From assembly GCF_003286085.1 (NCBI RefSeq), contig NW_020825317.1:4092001-4156000 (forward strand): a stretch of 64,000 bases of DNA, in the 5' to 3' direction. The stretch is from Drosophila persimilis. Its lineage: Eukaryota; Arthropoda; Insecta; Diptera; Drosophilidae. Every line of letters starts with the position of its first letter. Position 1 is the first letter of the stretch. Made by a program: the position numbers and the translations under genes. Shown here one piece after another: positions 1 through 11,400 of the stretch. The notes beneath the pieces are model-generated. The model had not been told where the DNA came from, ran no database searches, and saw nothing but the letters and a program-made list of their open reading frames with translations.

Positions 1-450
1 GGGAACGCCGACCGAAACAGAAACGACAACTGGAACGGAAACAGCGGAAGCGTTGACGGCGGAAACGGCAACAACGGCATCTCTTCATGCGGTATCTTTA
101 ATCGCATTTTTACCCGAGGCGATCGGCTGCTCCGTCGCTGGCTGCCTGGCTACAATTATCTGCGCGACGGCAGCGGAAATCGCACCTCAGACACAGCTGA
201 AAATGAGTCCGGAAACGAGTCCACAAGTGCGGAGGTCACCAACGAGCAGCCGACTGAGCTGGCTGAGCTGGCTGAGGCGCAGGGGTCGACTACTACGGTT
301 CGTGGTCATTGGAACAAATGGCTGTCCAATGACATCTACCTAAGCGTGGGCATCACCCGAGCCGAGTTCAGCGCCCATCTGGAAAGCATCCTGAAGAAGA
401 GGATGTTCCAAGAACGCAAGAAGGCAGCACTAGCCATGCCGCATCAGTAG
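1..450 (+). CDS. 3' end of an unrecognised protein-coding gene (149 C-terminal codons)
   Basis: Frame 1 is open from the first base of the window to a TAG at 448-450, so the 5' part of the gene lies outside. The N-terminal third seen here is Asn/Gly-rich low complexity. It is followed by a basic-hydrophobic patch, an acidic Glu/Ser/Thr-rich linker, and a compact C-terminal segment of about 45 residues (starting GHWNKWLSNDIYLSVGITRA, ending in a Lys/Arg-rich helix and MPHQ). The C-terminal segment has fly-like C/G-ending third positions and looks folded. I do not recognise the family. A variant poly(A) signal ATTAAA lies at 546-551, about 100 bp past the stop. An upstream splice acceptor inside 1-450 cannot be excluded, so the true exon start is unknown. 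Confidence 0.72.
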   Translation, partial: GNADRNRNDNWNGNSGSVDGGNGNNGISSCGIFNRIFTRGDRLLRRWLPGYNYLRDGSGNRTSDTAENESGNESTSAEVTNEQPTELAELAEAQGSTTTVRGHWNKWLSNDIYLSVGITRAEFSAHLESILKKRMFQERKKAALAMPHQ

Positions 451-2835
451 CCGGGGGCTATTGATTCTCGCGCCTTCTCGTGCCATCTCGTGCCTTACTT
501 TCGGTCGCTTTCATTGTTTCAAAAAACCGAAGGGAACTCATTAAAATTAAATAGAGAGCAGCCCAGAACGCATTCGCATATCAATCTACTTTAAAAATTA
601 ATTGTGAATAATGAACGCAGACATAGCTTTATCAATAGGGGGAAGGCCGCTTATGAAGAGTGAGTGCCAATGAGGTCCCGGGGGAGCCATAAAGCAAAGG
701 CAAAGCGTGTCGTGTATCCGACTGTGGGATACCTCACAGCCTTAGTTTACTGATTATATCTATTATCTACAGATATATATATACCCGTGCCGATCGGACT
801 GCCAGTTTGAGTGCCATATCAATAGGTTTCGTCTGGCACTACCACATATATAGACAGATGGCTCATGGTATTGGAAACGCTTCCATTCCTGCACACCACA
901 AAAACCAACACAAAAAGGAATTGGAAATGAAAATGAAAATGAAAACAGAACCTGGCCGCTGTTTGCCAGCCCCCCACCCGGTCCCTACCCGGGGGAAATC
1001 CATGTGAAAAGTGGATTCACTCCATCAATCCCAAACCGGTTGGGGGGCGGCCAATGTTAATCAGTCCACAACAAAAACCACTGCCTAATCGTTTATAATT
1101 GCAGTCCAGAGACAAACAAAGAGACAGACAGAGGCAAAGAGACAACAGGCCTCCGGTCGGACTGTCCAGTTGAACAGTCCGGCAGGCGGATAGGCGGATA
1201 GGCGGATAGGCAGTCAGTCAGGCAGTCGTCAGCTCGATTGTGCGACAAATCCAGGGCAGCCTGGAAACCTGAATGGGGCCTGACAGCCACTTGAAACATC
1301 GATTTGGTCGTTGTCAATTGCCAGGCGCCGGAAGCAGAGGGATGCGACTGGCGCAGGGGAATGGGCATGTCATTGAGCCTGACTACAATTATGTGTATTT
1401 CAATTTGTTGGCTCTTCAACCGCTGGGTGGCTGAGCCCTCCTAATGATCCGGTGCTGCCTCTCCCTCCCGTACCTGAAATGGTAGCCACTCATTATTCGA
1501 CCAAGAGCCATTGGGGCACCATGACAAAGCGCTAACAAAAACATTACGCATACGCACCGCAAGCCGAACACCAACAGGAACTCCGCAGACGGAATACCGA
1601 CCATAAGATACCCGGCAATAGGTGGCTTCTTTATTCTTCTTTTGTGAGATTCGTGTGATTCGTAGTGGAATGATTGACATAATACTATTCACACAAGAGG
1701 CGTGTGTGCCCGTGACCCCTGGCAAGGGGTGTAGACCCGCCATCATGTAGGCACCCCATCCGAATGACATGTGGATCTAAGCACCTTCCACACAATGAGT
1801 CCATCGCATCGTCCATGTGTATAATAATAAAGAAGAGATCCATATATTTTTAAAAATGTGAGAGAATTTCTTCCTTTCCTTCCTGTTACACACATATACC
1901 CCTAAACGTACGCTTGCCACGTGTAAACATTGCGTATCCGCAAAGCAAACCAAACAAAATTAAGTATACGCAACGCAAACGGGAGCCCCATTGGGTTTTG
2001 TCATTCCATGTGTGCACCGTCTCTTGAGCGTCCCTTCAGCATCATAATTCTGCTGGCAAAGCACTTGAGCACTGGCCATTAACATGACTTTTGTCCACGC
2101 AGCTACCCCACCCACCCACAAAGAGATAGAGAGAGAGAGAGAGAGAGAGAGGGAGACAAAGAGAAGGTGGATGGTGCTCCTGTTGTTATCGTTACCAATT
2201 CTAGGGGTGGCTCTAGTACCCACAGCCTGACCGCATCCTGCAAGCTGATGCCGGGGCATTCCCCAATGTCCAGCCCCATTGAATATTTGCGCTTGTTGCG
2301 GGGATTGCGTTAAGGGGGAGGCTGATTGAAGGGCGAACAGAGTCTGGAACCATTGGTAATATGGTAATTTATGTTTAAAATTACGGCAAATTGTGGATAA
2401 GAAAAGAGGGACAGATTGGGCCAGCAGAGGATATTAAACCGAAGACTCCGCCTGGCAATTGTCTGGGCAGAATCATCATAGTCCTTATGTGTCCACAAGG
2501 ACATGGGGTATACACACACTAATTCCCTTGTAAGCCCTGGGCAACCTCCCGAAAAAATACATATTTTGTGTGTAATTTTTTCAAATATTTCTTTTATTTA
2601 TGATTTTGTTTTGATTTTTTTTTTTTGTTTTTTTATTTTTTTTTGTTAAGGTATTTTCGATTCGAGTTTTTCGAGTGGATTAAAATTGTAAATCGTAAAT
2701 TACATTAAATTGTTCGTTCAATAATTAAAGAGTTGTTCTTGTTCTTGTTCGATTTCGTTTCGTTTCAATTCGATTCGATTTGATATTTGTTGCAGCAGTA
2801 GCTATAATTGAGCAAATATTTCCTAATTAAATCAA
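451..2835. other. Intergenic, with a (GA)n tract
   Basis: No supportable gene. It contains a variant poly(A) signal for the gene ending at 450, three 8-bp GGCGGATA copies near 1187-1210, a (GA)n microsatellite at about 2128-2151 and an AT/T-rich stretch at 2560-2720. The open frames here are short, lack codon bias and overlap each other on both strands. Confidence 0.6.
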
Positions 2836-2841
2836 TTTATT
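2836..2841 (-). other. Candidate poly(A) signal for the EF-hand gene
   Basis: TTTATT on the plus strand reads AATAAA on the minus strand, about 840 bp past the stop codon at 3683. A second copy lies at 2593-2598. If used, it gives a long 3' UTR over 2.8-3.68 kb, which holds no other gene I can see. Confidence 0.4.
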
Positions 2842-3682
2842 CATATACGATTCTAGTCAAAAATTTGTAAAGAGAGAAGGGCAAAGGGAAATAACTATAA
2901 GGAGAAGGAAGGAGTGGAACGTATAAGGAGGTACATATAAGGGTCGTGGGTAAGTGGGTAAGGGTAATGGGAGACTTACAGAGGAGCGATACTTCAATGA
3001 TATGTCTTGAAAGATACACTACGAGTACTTAAGGATATGTGTGTGTGAGAGAGTTGGAACGATTGGGGTACTCGTACCCCTTCATAAGTGAAAGTAGATT
3101 ATCGTCATAAAGTAGGTTATTGGTTATTTTGGAATTTTCACAGAGAGTGAGTGCGAGCTTATCGATGTATCGATTATTCCATTGGCTATACGTATAATTA
3201 TCGATTTGATTCGTAATTTGATTAGCTGTGCATTCCGGCAATTTGAATTCGAATGAATGAAAGAATGAATGAGACTTGCCTAGAGTTGGTAATATTGGTT
3301 ATTCGATTTTTTATCTCTTGAGACTCGCCTTATTACCATACGTAATCGATGAGTATTTAATTATTGCAGCGACGAGTCAATAAGTTATCGTTTGAGTATT
3401 TAAATGACGATCAATATACCATTAATATATGATGAGTAATCGATCAAGCTGAACTGCAGACGAGTCATTGTCATCGTCATCAAGGAGTCATCGAGTCATC
3501 GAGTCAAGGCCCACCACTTCTTGGCCATCAATTATTTATTGCTTCCACTGCAGACTGTCTATCGATGGGCCCATAAATACCATAAATAATGGATGACCAT
3601 CCCGCCCCCAACATAATTTTCCTCACTCCTCAATCGTACTCAATCGTGGCACTGCCCGCTGCCCACAGCCCCCAGCACCTGC

Positions 3683-5121
3683 TCAATCGTAGCTGAGGGA
3701 AATGGCCGACTTGGGCGTGGGCAGCGGCGATGTGGTGTTCTCCTCCTCGTCGTCGTTCTCCTGCGAGTCCTCCGGCTCTCCCAGGGCATGGACAAACTCA
3801 TAGAAATCGATGCGTCCATCGCCATCCACGTCAACCTCCTTGATCATGTCCTCAACTGGTTAATTGGAAATATTGGTATTTGGATTGGGAGTAAGATGGG
3901 GAAATGGGATCCACTACTTACTGTCCTCCTCGTCGAGGTCCTCGCCTAGACACTGCAGCACCGCCCGCAGATCGGAGGCGGTGATGTAGCCGCGATTGTG
4001 TTTATCAAAAACACGGAAGGCATCGCGCAGCTCCCGCTCCTCCTGGTCGGCCGAAGATAGGCCCGACTTGTCCTCGTACGTCATGTTCGAGAGGATGTCG
4101 ACAAACTCCTCGAAGCTCACGTTGCCATCGCCTGCAGAGGGACCAATCAAACGAGGACGGGAATATAGAGTAGATAGGTATGGGAACAGGAACACTCACC
4201 ATCCACATCGATCTCCTGGAGCATCTCCTGTAGCTCCTCGACGCGGGCAAATTGTCCCAAAGAGCGCATCACGGTGCCCAGTTCCTCCTTGGTGATGCAG
4301 CCATCGCCGTCCTTGTCGAAGAGACGGAAGGCCTCTCGAAACTCTGCAAAGAAATGCACTAGTACCCACAGGTGCGTCTCCTGCCACTCCTTCACTCACC
4401 GCGCATTTGCCCCTTGGAGATACAGCGACGCTTGTCCTGGTTCTCGCTATCGCCATCGCCCTCGCCATCGTGGCCATCCGGGTCGGCGTGCCCCGAGTCC
4501 GGGGCGTAGGAGCTGGAGCGCTGCGAGAACTGACGGACTTTCGTTTTGCGCTTGCTCCGTGGACCTCCGCCAATGGTCAGCACCGGGCGGGGGCGAGCCA
4601 CCTGGCGGGGCCTGGATGACTGCTCGTAGTCGTCGTAGTCCTCCTCCTCCTCTTCCTCCTCATCGTAGTCATAATCCTCGCCGTCTTCACCGTCCTCAGC
4701 ATCCTCCTCCTCCTGCTCGAGAAGATTCCTTTGCGCGTAGCTGACACGCTGCCTCCTCGAGCCAGAGCCCACGCCCACTCCGTCACAGGAGCTGGAGTCC
4801 GTGTCGCCATCCAAGGGGCCAATGGCAGCACTTCTTTGTGGTTCTTTCCTGCGTGGCCTCTGACGTCGCTGTGGAGTATCCCCATCACCAGCCTGTGGCA
4901 CAGCCTCCGCCTCTGCCGCCTCCTCCGCTTCCGCCCCGGCCAGAGCCCCATCCAGAGGCTGGTCTGGGGTGCCACCTGCGGAAGTCTGCTCCTCGTCAGG
5001 TTCGTCGCCACTGACGGCCGCGTTTCTCGTCTGAAAAAGACAGAGCATTATTCCCTTTCGTTCCACTCCTTGAATCCAGGAGATAGGAGTCAGTCCTCTT
5101 CCACTAGTATACACTCACCAT
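3683..5121 (-). CDS. CG11638: Calmodulin-like four-EF-hand protein with acidic N-terminal extension (probable CG11638 ortholog)
   Basis: Minus-strand CDS join 5121-5119, 5030-4400, 4343-4200, 4131-3922, 3855-3683. All junctions are GT-AG and phases agree, giving 386 aa. Residues 1-211 are low complexity: Glu/Asp/Gly-rich with a long acidic run near the middle and basic RS-like patches. EF-hand loops lie at about 221-232 ([12 protein letters not shown]), 257-268 ([12 protein letters not shown]), 302-313 ([12 protein letters not shown]) and 338-349 ([12 protein letters not shown]). Loops 1, 2 and 4 have the canonical Ca2+ ligands. Loop 3 has His and Arg at positions 3 and 5 and is probably weak or non-binding. 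The family are Ca2+ sensors that bind target helices; the partner here is unknown. The only in-frame AUG is the last codon of the 5' exon, directly at the splice donor. The upstream part of that exon is open for 48 codons without ATG, back to a TGA at 5266-5268. The name rests on length and recalled chromosomal position, not on a search. Confidence 0.88.
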
Positions 5122-6303
5122 TAGCTGGCGGAATTCGCGGGCAATTGTTGAACCAGTTAAAAATTTATTAACTGCCGTGAAAAGTCGTTTTCCTTCCAAT
5201 GTGGCGGCCTTCCGCTCGCTGCTGCGGCTCCACTTCAAAGAATCCCCAGCGTCAAATCCCCAGGCTCACTGGGAGTCCGCTTCCGCTGCTGCTGCTCTCT
5301 TTCCGGCCTTTCCTGATGATATCGTATCGGTCGCTATCGTCTTGGGGCGGCTCAACGATTATGCAAATTGGAACGCATTGAACGCATGGAAGCCGCCTGC
5401 TGCAAAAGGCGGGGAGGGGAGCGGTTGCAGAGATATGTTAATTAAGCGATTCCAAATTGAATGCCATTTGCATATCGGGCACGTTCCGCTGTTCCCGAAA
5501 TAACGACCCCCACGTGACCAGAGAGCGACAAGTGGACCCCAAGGACACTCAGCACAGGACGGTGCATGGAACATGGAACATGCTGCATGGTACATGGAGA
5601 GGGATAATCAGTCTAATAATCCATTTGATTGGCACACATTCATGTCATCTAGAGAGAAGCAGAGCAGAGGCTAATTGAAGCATTTGTTGTTAAGCGAAGT
5701 ATGAAGAGTGGTCTAAAAGCACCGTTTTCACATCCAAGAACCCAAGAGACAGAAAAATATAGATCTAGGATGGAAAGATCTCCAGATTGAGAAAGTTAAA
5801 GCATGTTCAAAGGAGGGTGGACTTATGGAGTGGAGTTGTAGACTCAAGAGTATTCCAACGATGAGCACGCAGGATGAAATCTTTGCAGGACGATGGATTT
5901 GTTGTTTTAGATTTAAGGCGGCGATGGATATTCGTTATAATTCCCTGAATATTTTCCATATATTTATGGCAGCGCTGTTGCTCCGTCAAAGCTACTGCCC
6001 GAACAGCTGATTTTCTTATTCTCCCCTTTTAAAGGAGAAATTCTGTCACTGGAAACGAGTGCGACTACTATGTATGCTCGAAAGGAGAAGTCAAGAAGGA
6101 GCATTCAGCTTGTGCTACAAATTAAATCTAGTAGTCCCTGGACCTTAGAACGTTTTGTTTGGCCTCAGTCTCAATATCAGTTTTGGTTTCAGTTGCTTTA
6201 CATCAATGCAAAACTTGAAGAAGGCAAATTTATAACAAATTTTCTGAACTATTTTTTTTTAAAGTAATTTTAGTTTTTGTTTTGCAATTTTGTCGCTCCT
6301 AAC
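5122..6303. other. 5' region between the EF-hand gene and the minisatellite-coding gene
   Basis: 5122 to about 5330 is probably 5' UTR/promoter of the minus-strand EF-hand gene. From there to 6303 I see no convincing exon. This interval must hold the divergent promoters of both neighbours, but no TATA, DRE or motif 1/6 match is clear enough to call. Confidence 0.45.
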
Positions 6304-8406
6304 ATGAGTACCTCAATGTCGTGTGTGCAGCTAGAGAATTTGAAGCGAGTCACCAAATTAATTGGAGAGTACGAGCAACTTATCTCGAAGCAGACGTCAT
6401 TGCCATCGGGAGTGCCTAACCCGAAGGCCAAGGTGTTGCTGATGGACCCGATGGAAGAGACATTGGCCAAGGGAAATGGCAGCGAAATCAAGGAAGTGCA
6501 CGAATCAGATGTGCCGCAGCTGAAGGAGCTGGCGAAAAAACAGGAGCACCACCAGAAGCACCAGCAGGAGCACCAGAAGGAGCACCAGAAGGAGCAACAG
6601 CAGGAGAAATTGAAGGAGCACCAGAAGGAGCACCAGAAGGAGCAACAGCAGGAGCACCAGAAGGAGCACCAGAAGGAGCAACAGCAGGAGCACCAGAAGG
6701 AGCAACAGCAGGAGAATCAGAAGGAGCACCAGAAGGAGCACCAGAAGGAGCTACAACAGATGCAGCTGCAGGGCCAACTGCAAGAGCAACAGCAGGAGAA
6801 TCAGAAGGAGCACCAGAAGGAGCACCAGAAGGAGCACCAGAAGGAGCACCAGAAGGAGCACCAGAAGGAGCACCAGAAGGAGCAACAACAGGAGCACCAG
6901 CAGGAGCACCAGAAGGAGCACCAGCAGGAGCACCATAAGGAGCACCAGAAGGAGCACCAGAAGGAGCACCAGAAGGAGCACCAGAAGGAGCAACAGCAGG
7001 AGCACCAGCAGGAGCACCAGAAGGAGCACCAGCAGGAGCACCACAAGGAGCACCAGAAGGAGCACCAGAAGGAGCACCAGAAGGAGCACCAGAAGGAGCA
7101 ACAGCAGGAGCACCAGCAGGACCAACTGCAGGACCACCTGCAGGAGAATCAGCAGGACAATCAGAAGGAGCACCAGCAGGAGCACCAACAGAAGCAAGAA
7201 GAGGAGCACCAGCAGGAGTACCAGCAGGAGAATCAGAAGGAACACCAGCAGGAGCAACCGCAGGACCAACTGCAGGAGCAACAGCAGGAGTACCAGCAGG
7301 AGAATCAGAAGGAGCACCAGCAGGAGCACCAACAGAAGCAAGAAGAGGAGCACCAGCAGGAGTACCAGAAGGAGAATCAGAAGGAGCACCAGCAGGAGCA
7401 CCAGCAGGAGCACCAGCAGGAGTACCAGCAGGAGCAACCGCAAGACCAACTGCAGGAGCAACAGCAGGACCAACTACAGGAGCAACAGCAGGAGTACCAG
7501 CAGGAGAATCAGCAGGAGAATCAGAAGGAGCACCAGCAGGAGCACCAACAGAAGCAAGAACAGGAGCACCAGCAGGAGTACCAGAAGGAGAATCAGAAGG
7601 AGCACCAGCAGGAGCACCAGAAGGAGCACCAGCAGAAGCAACCGCAAGACCAACTGCAGGAGCAACAGCAGGAGTACCAGCAGGAGAATCAGCAGGAGAA
7701 TCAGAAGCACCAGCAGGAGCACCAACAGAAGCAAGAACAGGAGCACCAGCAGGAGTACCAGAAGGAGCACCAGCAGGAGCACCAGCAGGAGTACCAGCAG
7801 GAGCACCAGCAGGAGCACCAGCAAGAGCAAGAGCAGGAAGCAACGATTTTGGAGGAAGAAGACGATGTAATGGAACTTGTGGAAGTAAAACTGGAGAGCC
7901 AGGTGGAGAAGAAGAAACGCTTTTGCCTGCACACTCTTTGGTGAGTAGTCCTTTCTTGGAATCCATTCGGTTCGATTCGGTTATAAATCTTTGTATTTCC
8001 CGTTCATAAGCATTCGTTTGTGTGATGTCCTGCTCAGTGCGCTTAACTTATTTGTCGTGTACCCGTTTAACGTCATATTTCCATGGAAATTGTCAAGAAA
8101 TCACAACCATCAGCAAACGGGCCAAACTATTGAAGAAATGGAAGATTCCATGAGGGAGAACATCGTATCCGGAGAGCGACTAAATGCAATTGAACGATCC
8201 GAAAACTCATTCGAAAACAAAGCGAAGCAGGACCCGATGAATCCAATTAGCAGAGGTAAACAAATAGTTTAAGGAATATTCTTCACGTTTCATCACATCA
8301 TTTGAATCTAGACATCTACCACTATGAAGAGCACAGGACTTTAACTATTGCACAGACCATAGCCGCGGCCCACCCTTATCCCGATGCTGCTGAAATCAAA
8401 CCTTGA
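6304..8406 (+). CDS. Unrecognised protein with a giant Glu-His-Gln-Lys tetrapeptide repeat (three exons)
   Basis: Exon 1 is 6304-7940, exon 2 is 8038-8255 and exon 3 is 8312-8406. Donors are GTGAGT and GTAAAC, acceptors are CTCAG and TCTAG, introns are 97 and 56 bp, and phases match, giving 649 aa. Residues 1 to about 78 are a non-repetitive head (starts MSTSMSCVQLENLKRVTKLI). About 80-510 are near-perfect EHQK/EHQQ/EQQQ/EYQQ/ENQK tetrapeptides encoded by a 12-bp repeat, expected to form a long, highly charged helix or coiled coil. The tail after exon 1 is normal complexity and ends with a Tyr/His/Ala-rich stretch and TGA. Without splicing, exon 1 would stop 2 bp past the donor (TGA 7942-7944); the fact that both following exons keep one frame supports splicing. 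ATG 6304 is the first AUG in frame. No family is recognised, and the repeat gives no functional clue. The repeat also leaves a long antisense frame open, which I treat as an artefact. Confidence 0.72.
6537..7836 (+). repeat. 12-bp coding minisatellite, consensus CAGAAGGAGCAC
   Basis: About 1.3 kb of tandem 12-bp units (CAG MAG GAG CAC) with single-base variants that change His to Gln, Asn or Tyr. Higher-order duplications are visible: the block at about 6890-7000 recurs at about 7006-7110, and a longer unit at about 7175-7300 recurs at 7310-7460 and 7525-7690. This points to repeated unequal exchange. All frames on the opposite strand stay open through most of the array. Confidence 0.95.
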
Positions 8407-11400
8407 AATAGAATTGCAGGGAGTGCACCTGACCCCAGACCTAGCTGAAAACCCAAATCAAGATTGTGAATGGCACTAAAAACGGCAACGTATCCTTCTG
8501 TTTTTCCAAATTTAAGTAGATTTTTACCTTGTTTTAAAAAAAATTCAAATATTGAAAACGAGAAAACGCTCGGAAAATTGAGTTTAATCCGATTATTGCA
8601 TGGGACAGGAACATGACTCTGGCTTCCGCGGAATTAAAATTGCATTTCGATTGCCTCTGTGTGTGGCATCATTTTGAAGCTTATACTCGTGCTTATACCC
8701 TTCCAGCGGGCTGTACGACTCTGACCGGAGGCTTAGTCATTTTCCATGGAGTATCGATGTGCAAAGGGTACCCAAGCTTCGGACTTCCGTCTCTAGCTGC
8801 TCAGATGGAGGAGCAGAATAGCAGATGGTGTTGGCCAAGCGGAAGGATGTGGCCGGCATGGAGGAAGTGGATTGGGGCAGGCCACATACCACATTCCCAC
8901 ACATGTGGGTGTGGGATGGCCTGCACATACGGGGCTGCGGACCGCAATTTAAATGCATGAAAAGGAAGTGCCAAGGCGTGAACAAGGACGCGGCCCGAAG
9001 GCGATAGGTGTGTGCCAGCAGGCAGGACATTACTCTTGCACCAGGGACATGCAGGAAGGCAGGTGGGATAGGGATAGGGATAGGGAGGTGGGCACCCGAG
9101 CAATTTCATATTTAAATTTCATCGTAGCAAAAGCAGATCCTGCCCCCGCACGCACATTTAATCAGCATTTAACGTTAACTGCTCCATTAAGCCAATGACA
9201 GGAGCAGCAGCAGCAGCAGAAGGATGCAATGGAATGAAATAAAATGGGGCTTAAGGAAAACACAATTGAAGGGGAAGTAACAGTGACAATGGGATGCACA
9301 GGAAGCTGCTTGGCTGGATCGTATCTTTGGCAGTCCTTATGCATTCACTCTGGCATTCATTCACTAAACGTTAAGGCATTTACTCATTGCTTTACCAAGC
9401 TCTGCGTTTACTCCTGCCTCATTCTCATTAATTCTGCTGGTTAGCCATTTCCATTCCCCTTTTTCTCAGTGTGCAACTCTCATCCTCATCCTCGTCCCCG
9501 CCCTTGCCCTCGTCCTCGCCCTCTCTCGTCGTTCACGTTCTAGTATAATCCCTCTAGTACTCTGGTGGTAGAGTCGCGGGTAAAACTTCCTGACATGAAC
9601 TAAATGAAGATACAACTTTCAACCTGCTCCCACTGATGGCGGCCCCTTATCTGGTGGGGTGGTAGAACTTCCCATCCATCCAGGCGACAAATGCGTTGTT
9701 CTCCATAACTTTTTGTTAGTTTTGTGTCTCCTCTCCATCAGACAGAACACCACTACAGAGAGGCACAGAGGAGAGGCAGACGGTAGAGGAGAGACCCCAG
9801 ACCTCAGAGAGTGGAGTAATCAACATTTGATAAATGAAATAAAGTTAATGTGCAAAGTTTTTAATAGATTTGAACATGGCTCCGAGAAGACCAAGGGCCT
9901 GACTTTGACGGAAGTGGAAAGCGCGGCTGGAAACCCAGAAGGAAAGATAAAGCACAAGAAAAGTTAATAAGTAAGCCAGATAGAAGTTGTCGAACCGCAG
10001 CTGTGTGTGGGATGAGAACTTAGTTGCTGGCGGCATTGCTGCAAGCGGATCATCACCCCGTGGCTGCCTCTAAGCCACCCTTAGTTAGCACCCCTGACGC
10101 ATCCAGAACCACCGCACCGCAGTGGCAAACATTTAAGCGTTCGACCAACTCGAAAAAGCGTAAACCAAAACCGCAAAATGTTTTGGCGCACATTTTATTG
10201 TTTAATTTGAATTTCTCTGGCTCTTCCCTGCCCCAGAAGAGGTGGTGTGGGAATTTTGGGTGAAGGATAACCGCAGTTGTAAATGGATTACAACACTCCC
10301 ATCTCCATCCCCACCCCTTCCCAGCAATGCAATCAATTAAGGGAAAGGGACGGACGACAAAAAAAACAACAAAACTTAAATAACATTCGCCGTTTGTGGA
10401 ACACAGTAAACTCCGTCATACGCTGCGTATGCGTTATATTTGCATGCAACAACAGAAAACAGGAGGCGGATAGAGAAAGGACGAGAACAGGCTGTGGCAG
10501 GAGGAATATTCGCAAAATATTGGAAGCTGCCACATAAACCAGAATTCTCTCTTAAAAAAAAGAAAGATTGGAAGCCCGAAACTATGGATACTGCTCGTAG
10601 AACGCAGGTTTATGGTTTTAGGGCCACTAATGTGTACACAGAATACGTCAGTTGGAGCCCCTAAAGAATGGAAAACCACGACTAAAATACATTACATGGT
10701 AATCTTTGATTATTTTGACATCTTTCGAAAGAATCTACGGACAGATACAGATTCTTTGTCTCACAACGAAGACAACTCCTTGCAATTTCAATATACCCTG
10801 ATCGTCAAGAGTGTGTTATGCACACTTATTTGATCTCAAGAATTAACCGAATGTGATTTAAAATATAAAAATAAACAGGAATAGGAATAGGAATGAAGAT
10901 TCAAGCTCTGATCCATTTCTTGGAGTACCTGGGGACGGTTTGGTCAGAATCGTCATACCCTTTGACGAGGGTATCAAAAAGGAGAGGAATCCAGTACAAA
11001 GTTAACGCATAAATCAAACAAAACAAAACGAAGCGAAACATAAAACGAAGCGTGCCGGGCAGCCAGAGAGGTTGTGGGGAGACGGCAGGATTGGGCAAAC
11101 TTATGTGTTCTGGACTCTGTACCACCCCTGTGCCACGCCCACAGAGCACGTAAATATTTGGTTTGGCAATAAAAAAATTTAACAACGTAAAACGAAGCGA
11201 GGGCAAAACCAGAATCGAAAGCAAATACATCGATGTGCAAGGTAGTCCAGAATATATGGAGTACGGAGAGAGGAAGTGGCAACCATGGAAAGTTTTCCCT
11301 TTGGGGATTTTCTACAGTCATTCTGCCTCGTCTTCTATACTCCGGTTCCTTCTTACCTTTCTCTCGATATCTTTTCACTGGAAAGAAATCATTTTTTGTA

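Noticed and set aside
6751..7473. Long poly-Leu and Cys/Trp-Ser antisense ORFs
   Set aside because: They are alternate antisense frames of the 12-bp repeat and exist only because the unit lacks stop codons.
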